Assembly: GCA_948567375.1 (NCBI GenBank)
Contig: OX419757.1
Location: 22,196,001-22,260,000, forward strand
Reading direction: 5' to 3'
From: Lunularia cruciata
Lineage: Eukaryota > Streptophyta > Marchantiopsida > Lunulariales > Lunulariaceae
Length of the DNA: 64,000 nucleotides
How positions within the stretch are numbered: the stretch's first letter is position 1; each line of letters opens with the position of its first letter. The notes beneath the pieces are model-generated. The model had not been told where the DNA came from. It searched no databases and saw only the letters and a program-made list of their open reading frames with translations. Below, piece after piece: positions 21,486 to 30,099 of this stretch. Both the position numbers and the translations under genes were made by a program.

Positions 21486-24400
21486 GGAGGAGTTCAAAAG
21501 AGTGTAGAGATAAGAGAGGAGAGGGAGGGATGTGAGAGGAAAGATATATACTTTTTGAGTTCTCTTTAGTATATAGCACTTGAGTGAATAGTCTATTAAG
21601 TTCATTTTTCAATTTTGGTTCCATTGGTATCTAGATTGAAGACTATGGAGAATTGGTAGAGAGTTATGGGGATTTTTACATTTTTTAAGGTTTAGAGTGA
21701 TCATTACACATTGAGAGTGATGGGTCAGGAATTTTCATTTCTAATCTCTTGGTTTACATGATTACGTTCCATGGGAATTTAGTTTAAAAATTTTGGAATG
21801 GAAAATTGAAAGTTATGAGAGTTTATAGTTTTTAGGGTGGAGAGATTGTATTTCTTATGTGAGTTAGGATGTGAGTGGTTGTGGTTTTGCAGGTATGGGG
21901 AGATATGGAGAGGAGCATCATGTGTTACTATCATTATTCTTGTGCTAGCCATGGCTACACCTCCCCATGTGGGGCAGCCTAGAGTAGCTCGAGATACATG
22001 ATGCTTGGTGTGTCATCAACGCTTTACCTTCCAAGGAGTAAATACCCACATGTGGGAAGGATGCACAAGGACTTTGATTGGACCACTTGGGATGCCCACG
22101 TGAGGCAAGTGACCACATTGACATCAATAACACTTGGGATTATGCATGCTTCTTTTATCCCTTTGTTGACCATTCCGAGGAGACCAATTGAGTAGGATGA
22201 GTGGTTAGCTTCTTAGGCGGGTTGCATTTTGGGGTTATTTGAGACTAGTTTTCCATGACAATGTATATTTCATAGGCTACCCCGCACACTCCATGATGAG
22301 TCTAGAAAGGCTTTTTTCCTACCACTTGATTGTTTGGCACATGATCACTTGGATGACTTAACATGGTTCCTATTCCTCTGACTCCCTTGATGGTATCTTT
22401 GTTATGCTAGAGGGGGATGTGTGTGGCATAGAGAGGTGGTTGCTAGATTTTGTCAATTCTAAGCAAGGGATTGGGTAGCCCTTCAGGAAGAGTCTATAAG
22501 GGCTACATGTTTTAGGAGACAGGTTTTGCCATAGGATACCACAGATTCCACGCAATTACGGTGTAAGACATTGGGTCAAGTGGGAGATTTTAGTAGAGCA
22601 GCACAAGTGCTAAACCCTTTGTCTATGGCTGGTCCTACTCATGAGACTATCTCTTCCCTATGCTCACTACATCCTATGGTAATAGAGGGACTACTACTAG
22701 AGATCTTAGATTATTAGCCTAAGCAACATATATGTCTTGATAGTTCACTTTTTGCACAAGCATTGTGCATTGCACTTCACCTTTCTTCAAGAGGCTTGTC
22801 AAAGATAGTATATGAGCACCTTACAAATTTCTTTCAAGTAGATGATCCTTCAAGTTATTTCAAGTGGCTAGAGCAATAGCAAGAAGAGATATTCATATGT
22901 CTATTAGTCGGGTGTTAAGTGCTAGTCAACTTCTTGCAATGGAGAAGGACATAAGGAGCATTAGACCAATTATTATTGGAGAGATCTTTTTGCATTTGGT
23001 CAATCGTACCATTATCCTTCAGCGTTGTTCTCACTTTTGATAGCACCTCAGTTTACATCAGTTTGGAGTAGCTACACTTGGAGGATGTGAGGCTATATCT
23101 CTAGGCATTAAGGCACTCCTAGGTATCCATCCAAAGTGGGTCATCCTACAGGTGGATGTTGAGAACACTTTTAATAGTATCTCACGGACATCCATCTTTA
23201 GAGAGCTTAGGGAGGCTGGTGGATCCTTGGCAAGTCTTATTACTTTTGTGTGATCTTTTTATGGCTTCCCTTTACTACCAGCATGGTTGTTCACAAGAGG
23301 GAGTCACCGTCTTGGAGTCAACTATTGGTACATGTTAGGAAGATCCTTCAGGGAGGACCCTTATTTGCCATGAGTCACTTTAGAGCTCTCCTATCTACTA
23401 CTTTGGCCATGCCAACTTGTGTATTCTACTCCTTGGCATATGATACACACATCATGGGACCTATAGATCAGATTAGGCATGCCTTTGACCACTTGATTAT
23501 CGAGCTACATCTAGTAGGTTTGAGAGTCAAGGTGTCAAAGTGCAGCGCATGGTCCTCTTTAGGTATCCCTCCCCACCTTGAGCTTCTAGAGGGGTGTATC
23601 ACATCTACATATGGACTACATGTTCAATAAGATCCAAGGATTTTGTCACATGCTTCTTTGATGCTGCCCTTGCAGAGGATGTTCTCCATGTTGATGACCT
23701 TCTATTATTAGGAGATCCATAGGTGGCATTTGGTGTACCCTCCTCTAGTATTGCTCATCAATCGACTTAACTCATCCGTATATTTCTTCCCTCCTCATCC
23801 TTCTTATCACGTTTGAGAGCCTTTGATAAGAGGATTATGGGAATCTTTGGTGATATTATTAGACCAAGGACATTTGAGTGTGTAACAAGGGATTTGGCAC
23901 ATAGATAGATGGCTCTATCAATCTTGTATGGAGGGATTGGCTTGCTATTTATAGAGGAGATGACAGCTATTGCATTTTTGGGTAGTTGGCTCTCTCGGCA
24001 CTCCTACTTTCCTCTTGTTTTGTGGTTATTGATAGGCTGGTTTTGGAGACTTATGTGATAGAGGTGGAGGAGTGATCCTTTTCTCTTCAGATGTTATTGT
24101 GGCAGACGAGAGATATTCTATCCCCATGGGCACACAAGGGCTTTCCATTGTTTGCTTCACTATTGTCAAATTGGACTAGAGGGTTACAATCTTCCTTGAT
24201 GGAGCGACAATATGAGCATACTCTACATTCTCTCTTAGTTGACTTGTCCATTCCTCATGCTACTAGAGCACATCTTTACTTTTGCTTTGGCAAGGGTGCA
24301 GGCTCTTGGATTCTAGCTTGATAGTGCATTAGGGCATTTTGACTTGCACCAACTACTTTCTCTACAACAATGAGGTTTTGCCTAGGTTTGGTTCACCCAT

Positions 24401-25360
24401 TTGTATCTACATTACTCACTTTGAGTGTGGTTCTACACTAGATGCAACAACGGCCCATATGACACGCTGTCCCTTTGGAGGATAGGGTATAGCTACCCAT
24501 GATGCTATGAGGGACATAGAGTTTGCTATGGCACGAGACAACTACTTTCTCTACAACAATGAGGTTTTGCCTACGTTTGGTTCACCCATCTGTATCTACA
24601 TTACTCACTTTGAGTGTGGTTCTACATTAGATGCAACAACGGCCCATATGACACGATCTCCCTTTGGAGGATAGGGTGTAGCTACCCATGATGCTATGAG
24701 GGACAAAGTGTTTGCTATGGCACGAGACAGTGGATACTTGGCTTGGAGGGAGCGTTTGTAAGCTTTGTAGACAACACGTGTCAGGGTAGACTTATATTTG
24801 GTCCAAGATGATTAGGTGATAGTAGTGGATGTCGTGGTTATGGACCCTATGCGAGATACAATTTTAAGGGAGTGATTACCTATCTTTGTGGATGGGCAGC
24901 GAGTGCAGCAGTAGGTCGTAAGGTCTCCAAGTATAGGGGCATGCAATGAGGTCACCTCTTTGTTCCTCTAGCCTTGGAGTTATATGGAGTGATGGACGTG
25001 GTGTTAGACACATTTGTGAAGGAGTGTTTGAGAGCTTATCATGTTGGGCGCCAAGGGTACCACTCTCACTCTCATACTTTGAAGCATATTTTAGATGTCA
25101 TGTGTCCATTGTTCTACAAAGTGGAGTGGCAGGTGTAATCCATAGGAGAGCAATCACATAGGTGATGCTCTATCGGATGCTCCTTTGTTTATAGATTGTA
25201 CAATTTGCATAGCTTGGATATCTTAGGTGCAGTAGGGCAGATTTCTCATATAGACTTTGTTGAGGCTTACCTCCATTTTACATTTTTTGTCCCTCCCTTG
25301 TAAGGCTTGATGGGGTCTTCCCATCCTTCTTGTATTCTACGCGGTGGCCCTTTTGTTCTC
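21486..25360 (+). mobile_element. RLE-type non-LTR retrotransposon, copy A (full-length but decayed)
   Basis: Collinear with copy B (25414-29163) from the 5' untranslated region through the 3' tail. The equivalent start codon is the ATG at 21951, followed by a broken C2H2 finger region near 22000-22060, reverse transcriptase pieces near 23080-23630 and endonuclease pieces near 24100-25230. Many stops and frameshifts are present. The tail GGTGGCCCTTTTGTTCTC matches the copy B tail. Possible target duplication is TGACCATT (21478-21485) versus TGATCATT (25361-25368), one mismatch. At the position of the copy B stop codon it has CAA (24187-24189). Confidence 0.8.
24350..24727 (+). repeat. 189-bp tandem duplication inside copy A
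   Basis: Two head-to-tail units (24350-24538 and 24539-24727), each starting CAACTACTTTCTCTAC and differing at only a few bases. The period, 189, is a multiple of three (63 codons), so it is frame-neutral. It duplicates the Cys/His motif just before the endonuclease. Copies B and D have one unit. Confidence 0.9.
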
Positions 25361-25401
25361 TGATCATTCTAATTCGCACAATCTTCTAGTATATTTATGT
25401 A

Positions 25402-25413
25402 GAAGTAGTTAAT
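25402..25413 (+). repeat. Target-site duplication of LINE copy B (left)
   Basis: GAAGTAGTTAAT, repeated exactly at 29164-29175 on the other side of the element. The pair defines copy B as a complete insertion with ends at 25414 and 29163. Confidence 0.85.
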
Positions 25414-25446
25414 GAGAAAAAAGGCGACCGCGTAGGAAAAATGAAG

Positions 25447-25511
25447 GATGGGAAGACCCCATCAAGCCGTACAAGGGAGAGACAAAAAAGGTAACATGGG
25501 GCTAAGCCCCA
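25447..25511 (-). promoter_or_regulatory. Conserved hairpins in the LINE 3' end
   Basis: On the minus strand, the self-complementary TGGGGCTTAGCCCCA (25511-25497) overlaps the stop codon. A second hairpin, GATGGG-GTCTT-CCCATC (25463-25447), follows about 34 bases later. The second hairpin is intact in copy A and in the tail-only copy and altered in copies C and D. RLE-type reverse transcriptases are known to recognise structured 3' untranslated RNA (shown for R2), so these are candidate recognition elements; function here is inferred. Confidence 0.55.
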
Positions 25512-26398
25512 ATAGAGTCTGTATGAGAAATCTGCCCTACCGCACCTAAGATATCCGAGCTATGCAAGTCGTACGGTCTACACACAACTGGAGCATCCGA
25601 AGAAACATCACCTAATGTGATTGCTCTCCTATGGATTGCACCAGCCACTGCCCTCTGTAGAGCAATGGATACACGCTGTCTAAAGTAAGCTACAAAGTAT
25701 GAGAGTGAGAGTGGTACCCCCTGCCGCCTAACATGATAAGCCCTTGCGCACTCCCTGACAAATGTGTCAAATGCCGTGTCCATCGCTCCATATAACCCCA
25801 AGGCTAGAGGAACAAAGAGGTGACCTCGCTGCATGCCCCTGTACTTGGAGACCTTGCGACCTGCTGCTGCACTCGCCGCCCATCCAGGGGGATGGGTAAT
25901 CACTCCCTCCGAAACTGTATCTTGCGTAGGGTCCGTCACCACGACATCCGCTACTGTCACCTGATCATCTCGGACCAAGTATAAGTCTGCCCTGACACGT
26001 GTCGTCTGCAACGCATACGAACGCTCCCTCCAAGCCAAGTATCCACTCTCTCGTGCCATAGCAAACACTATGTCTCTAATGGCATCATGGGTAGCTATCC
26101 TCTGTCCTCCAAAAGGACACCGTGTCATGTGGACCGCCGCTGCATCTAGTGTAGAACCACACTCACAAGTGAGTAGTGAAGATGCAGATGGGTGGACCAA
26201 ACCTAGGCGAAACCTCATCGCTGTAGAGAAAGTAGCCGGTGCGAGTCGGAAAGCCCTAATGCATGGTCGAGCTAGGATCCACGAGCCTGCACCCTTGCCG
26301 GAGCAAGAGCGTAGACGTGCTCTAGTAGCCTGAGGAATGGACGAGTCAACTAAGAGAGAATGTAGCGTATGCTCACACTGTCGCTCCATCAAGGAAGA
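25502..26398 (-). CDS. RLE-LINE protein, C-terminal part: Cys/His motif and restriction-like endonuclease
   Basis: In-frame continuation after the TAG at 26401-26399; about 298 codons to the stop at 25502-25504. Counting from the second Met at 26392, a C-x-C...H-x3-C motif (CECG, then HMTRC) lies at residues 76-92, the Cys/His motif that sits before the RLE in R2-like proteins. Next comes YLAWRERSY and RVRADLYLVRDDQVTVADVV, giving D136 and D149 as candidate PD-(D/E)XK acidic residues, then KVSKYRGMQRGHLFVPLAL with K180/K183. Loss of this half to the stop would remove target nicking. Translation would need readthrough, a different start, or the stop is simply a lesion. Confidence 0.8.
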   Translation of the reverse strand, partial: SSLMERQCEHTLHSLLVDSSIPQATRARLRSCSGKGAGSWILARPCIRAFRLAPATFSTAMRFRLGLVHPSASSLLTCECGSTLDAAAVHMTRCPFGGQRIATHDAIRDIVFAMARESGYLAWRERSYALQTTRVRADLYLVRDDQVTVADVVVTDPTQDTVSEGVITHPPGWAASAAAGRKVSKYRGMQRGHLFVPLALGLYGAMDTAFDTFVRECARAYHVRRQGVPLSLSYFVAYFRQRVSIALQRAVAGAIHRRAITLGDVSSDAPVVCRPYDLHSSDILGAVGQISHTDSIGA

Positions 26399-28669
26399 CT
26401 ATAGACCTCTAGTCCAATCTGACGATAGTGAAGCAAACGGTGGAAAACCCTCTCGTGCTCGTGAAGATAGACTATCTCTAGTCTGCCGCAATAACACCTG
26501 GAGAGAAAAGGATCCTCCCTCCACCTCTGTCACATAAGTCTCCAAAACCGGCCTATCAGCAACCACAAAACGAGATGCAAGTAGGGGTGCCGAGAGAGCC
26601 CAACTACCCAAAAACACTATAGGTGCCATCTCCTCCATAGAAAGCAAGCCAACCCCACCACATGAGATTGGTAGAGCCGTCTGTCTACGTGCCAAATCCC
26701 CTGTCACACACTCAAAAGTCCCTGGTCCAATAATATCACCAAAGACTCCCATAATCCTCCTATCAAATGCTCTCAGACGTGATAGGAAGGACGATGAGGG
26801 GGGAACTGTACGGATGAGGTAGGATGGTCGACGAGCAATACTGGAAGAGAGTATACCAAATGCCACCTGCGGATCTCCTAGTAATGGAAGGTCATCCACA
26901 TGGAGAACATCCTCTGCAAGAGCAGCGTCCAAGAAGCGTGTGACAAAATCCTCCGATCCTACTGGCACTCCAAGAACACAAAGTCCCTCTGTGGATGTGA
27001 TACACCCCTCTGGAAGCTCAAGGTGGGGAGGGATACCTAAAGGGGACCATGCCCTACACTTTGACACCTTGACTCTCAAGCCTACTAGATGTAGCTCGGT
27101 AGTCAAGTAGTCAAAGGCCTGCCTAATCTGATCTACAGGGCCTACGATGTGTGTATCATCTGCCAAGGATGGAAATACACAACCTGGCATGGCCAAAGTA
27201 GTAGACAAGAGAGCTCTAAAGTGAGCCATGGCAAATAAGGGCCCCCCCAAAGGATCTCCCTGACGTGTACCAACAGCTGACTCCAAGACGGTGACTCCCT
27301 CCTGTGAACCACCATGCTGGTAGTAAAGGGAAGCAAGAGAGCCATAAAAAGACCGCACAAAAGGAATGAGACTCGCCAAGGATCCACTAGCCTCCCTAAG
27401 CTCTCTAAAGATGGATGCACGTGAGACGCTATTAAAAGCGTTCTCAACGTCCACCTGTAGGACGACCCACTCCGGATGGATATCTAGGAGTGCTCTAATG
27501 CCTAGAGATATAGCCTCACATCCTCCAGGTGTAGCTACTCCAAACTGATGTGGACTAAGGTGCTGTCGAAAGTGAGAACGATGCTGAAGGACAATGGTAC
27601 GACTGACCAAACGCAAAAAGATCTCTCCAATAGCGATTGGTCTAATGCCTCCCGTGTCCTTCTCGATCGCGAGAAGTCGACTAGCACCTAAGACCCGACT
27701 AACAGACATAGGAATATCTCCTCTCGCTACTGCTGCAGCCACCTGAAACAACTCGGTAAAACCACTAGAAGGATCATCTGCCTGGAAGCAATCTCTAAGG
27801 TGCTCATAAACCATCCCTGACAAGCCTCTTGAGGAAAGGCGAGGGGCAGTGCACAATGCTTGTGCAAATAGCGACCTATCAAGACATAAAGGCTGCTCAG
27901 GCTGATAATCTAAGACCTCTAGTGGTAGTCCCTCTACTGCTATAGGATGCAATGAGCGTAGGGAAGAGATGGTCTCATCAGTAGGACTCGCTATAGACAG
28001 AGGGTGTAGCGCTCGTGCTGCTCTACTAAACTCTCCCGCCTGACCCAATGTCCTACATCGTCGTAATCGAGTGGAATCTATGGTATCCTGTGGCGATGTC
28101 TGTCTCCTAAATCGTGTAGCCCTAACAGACTCCTCCTGAAGGGCTGCCCAATCCCCCGCTCGGAATCGACGAAATCTAGCCGCCACCTCTCTATGCCCCG
28201 CACGTCCCCCTCTAGCATAATGAAGACACCATCGAGGGAGTAGGAGGAATAGGAACCACGCTAACTCGTCCAAGGGATCACGTGCCAAACGATCCAGTGG
28301 TAGGCGAAAAGCCTGTCTAGCCTCATCATGGAGTGTGCGGGGTAGCCTATGGAATAGACGTGGACATGGAAAACTAGTCTCAAATAACCCCAAAATGCAA
28401 CCCGCCTGAGAAGCTAACCACTCCCACGACTCGATCGGTATCCCTGGAACGATCAACGAAGGTATAGAAGAAGCGTGCGTAATCTCGAGTGTCACTGCTG
28501 TCGATGTGGTCGTTTGTCTCACGTGGACATCCCAAGTGGTCCAATCATAGTCCTTGTGCATCCTTCCCACATGGGTCTTTACCCCTTGCGAGGTAAAGCG
28601 TCGGTGACACACCGGGCATGGTGTATCCCGACCCGCTCTAGGCGACCCCACATGGGAAGGTGTAGCCAT
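26399..28669 (-). CDS. RLE-LINE protein, N-terminal part: C2H2 finger and reverse transcriptase
   Basis: Start chosen at the ATG at 28669 because MATPSHVG is conserved in copy A (ATG at 21951); the frame is open a further 39 codons upstream. A C2H2 finger (CPVC, then H and H spaced CX2CX11HX4H) lies at residues 18-38 from this start and probably binds target DNA. Reverse transcriptase spans about residues 325-590. Motif A is VVLQVDVENAFNSVS, with a GTRQGDPLGGPLFAM segment and motif C SLADDTHIVG (AxDD present). The frame ends at TAG 26401-26399, after which the same frame continues directly as 26398-25502. It would catalyse target-primed reverse transcription. No APE-type endonuclease precedes the RT, unlike L1-type plant LINEs. 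Confidence 0.85.
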   Translation of the reverse strand: MATPSHVGSPRAGRDTPCPVCHRRFTSQGVKTHVGRMHKDYDWTTWDVHVRQTTTSTAVTLEITHASSIPSLIVPGIPIESWEWLASQAGCILGLFETSFPCPRLFHRLPRTLHDEARQAFRLPLDRLARDPLDELAWFLFLLLPRWCLHYARGGRAGHREVAARFRRFRAGDWAALQEESVRATRFRRQTSPQDTIDSTRLRRCRTLGQAGEFSRAARALHPLSIASPTDETISSLRSLHPIAVEGLPLEVLDYQPEQPLCLDRSLFAQALCTAPRLSSRGLSGMVYEHLRDCFQADDPSSGFTELFQVAAAVARGDIPMSVSRVLGASRLLAIEKDTGGIRPIAIGEIFLRLVSRTIVLQHRSHFRQHLSPHQFGVATPGGCEAISLGIRALLDIHPEWVVLQVDVENAFNSVSRASIFRELREASGSLASLIPFVRSFYGSLASLYYQHGGSQEGVTVLESAVGTRQGDPLGGPLFAMAHFRALLSTTLAMPGCVFPSLADDTHIVGPVDQIRQAFDYLTTELHLVGLRVKVSKCRAWSPLGIPPHLELPEGCITSTEGLCVLGVPVGSEDFVTRFLDAALAEDVLHVDDLPLLGDPQVAFGILSSSIARRPSYLIRTVPPSSSFLSRLRAFDRRIMGVFGDIIGPGTFECVTGDLARRQTALPISCGGVGLLSMEEMAPIVFLGSWALSAPLLASRFVVADRPVLETYVTEVEGGSFSLQVLLRQTRDSLSSRAREGFPPFASLSSDWTRGL

Positions 28670-29163
28670 GGCTAGCACAAGAATAACGATAGTAACACAT
28701 GATACTCCTCTCCATATCTCCCCATATCTGCAAAACCACAACCCCTCACATCCCAACTCACATAAGAAAACAATCTCTCTCACCACCCTAAAATCTATAA
28801 ACTTTCATACCTTTCAATTTCCGTCTCCAAAATTTTCAAATTAAATTCCCATGGAACTTAATCATGAAAACCCAGAGATTAGAAATGAAAATTCACAACC
28901 CATCACTCTCAATGTATAATAATCACTCTCAACCCTAAAAAAACTAAAAAACTTAATAACTTTCTACTCCATTCTCCATAGTCTTCAATCTAGGTGCCAA
29001 TGGAACCGGAATTGAAAAACGAAGAGAATAGTATATTCACTCGAAGGCTACATGCTAGAGAGCACTCAGATTTTATCAAAATCGTCTCACGTCTCTCCCT
29101 CTCCTCTCTCGTCTCCACACTCTCCCCGCAGCTCCTCCCGCAGTTCCTGACCAGAACCCCTGT

Positions 29164-29175
29164 GAAGTAGTTAAT
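29164..29175 (+). repeat. Target-site duplication of LINE copy B (right)
   Basis: GAAGTAGTTAAT, identical to 25402-25413. It lies about 22 bp from the end of the gene-like segment at 29198-29888. Confidence 0.85.
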
Positions 29176-29197
29176 AGGAATGTGATGTAGCAGAAAA

Positions 29198-29888
29198 TCA
29201 GTGCACAGGATCGATAAAAGTACAAAATCTTCTTAAATCTCTACAGTGCCGCTCAAAATACTTTGACCAACCTACATTCGGAAAATAAATATCGTGTATG
29301 ATATCCACAAGGCAAGCGTGGTAAAGGAAGGAACATTTGTCTGTGAGAATCTGATGTCCTCTCTTAAGAACGTTATCCCAATCCACGGACAGCCCCGTTT
29401 TAATGAACTGTAGCATGCATTTGTGACTACTTCGGGTGCCGCTTCCGTGATTGAGATCACCTGGTGTGGTAGACGTGATTGACCTGGTAGAGGAACATCT
29501 ACTGGCAACTATGGAACATGTTTTGTCTGGAAGATTCTGGAAGAAACACGTGGCCAGAACTAGCTCGAAGAATACCGTTGGAGGATTTTTGTCGCATCTT
29601 ACAGTAGACCTTTTCACGATCAGCCACTTCACTTCCCTGTGAAGAGTGTCCGTTAACCGTTTTGGGACAGCTCAGGCCGATCTGCTGTCGCCAGCCATTG
29701 TCGTCACCGGAGAGGAGATTCGTGCTTTGCAGCCTTGCAACCCACTGCTTTACGAGCGAGGACAGAGTGTACTGCAGTATCCGTTTACGAGTTTGTGTAT
29801 CGAACAAGGTTTGACTACTTTCTTTACTCAGAAAACTGGCCTGACGGAAAGCGGGAGAGGGAACCGCTAGGAATTTATCTATTTCCAT
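29198..29888 (-). pseudogene. Gene-like segment, unknown protein, bracketed by LINE insertions
   Basis: Minus-strand coding-like sequence with higher GC than its surroundings. The first frame starts at the ATG at 29888 (MEIDKFLAVPSPAFRQASFL) and runs 129 residues to 29499. A second, overlapping frame (29632-29198) ends with a segment containing DIYFPNVGWSKYFERHC and DLRRFCTFIDPVH. A donor-like CAG/GTCAATC near 29478 and the overlap suggest an intron, but a frameshift is equally possible. No family is recognised. The tail-only LINE copy lies 19 bp upstream of its ATG and full-length copy B begins about 30 bp after its last stop. It may be the remnant of a host gene. Confidence 0.4.
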
Positions 29889-29906
29889 GTGTTAATTGGC
29901 AATTAA

Positions 29907-30013
29907 AATAAAATTATGTTTTAAAGGACGATCGCGTATAAAAGATGAAGGATGGGAAGACCCCATCAAGCCGTACAAGGGAGAGATGAAAAAGGTAAAG
30001 GGGGCTAAACCCC
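29907..30013 (-). mobile_element. Tail-only (5'-truncated) RLE-LINE copy, 107 bp
   Basis: Contains only the last about 80 bp of the LINE family (stop-codon hairpin, the CTCTCCCTTGTACGGCTTG segment, the GATGGG hairpin and the CGCGATCG tail) plus an AT-rich terminus. It is flanked by an exact 13-bp duplication, AATTGGCAATTAA, at 29894-29906 and 30014-30026. This marks it as an independent target-primed insertion that stopped after copying the 3' end. Confidence 0.85.
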
Positions 30014-30099
30014 AATTGGCAATTAATTGGAAAGAGGTAAATTTGGTTCGATGGTATCCAAATAAAAAGGAAAAAGGAGGTTACAAAGATATGAACATA

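Larger units (their letters stand above)
25414..29163 (-). mobile_element. RLE-type non-LTR retrotransposon, copy B (3750 bp, near-intact)
   Basis: Minus-strand element bounded by a 12-bp exact target duplication. It has a 5' untranslated region of about 494 bp (29163-28670), one long frame from the ATG at 28669 to the stop at 25502 broken by a single TAG (26401-26399), and an 88-bp 3' untranslated region ending in a T-rich tail, CGCCTTTTTTCTC, without poly(A). Domain order (C2H2 finger, RT, Cys/His motif, RLE) is that of single-ORF, early-branching non-LTR elements such as the R2/NeSL/CRE groups. GC content is visibly higher than in its decayed relatives, consistent with those having lost CpG/CHG sites by methylation decay. 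Confidence 0.9.

Noticed and set aside
25414-29163. R2-like insertion in 28S rRNA genes
   Set aside because: Flanks show no rRNA sequence; target duplications of copy B (GAAGTAGTTAAT) and the tail copy (AATTGGCAATTAA) share no motif.
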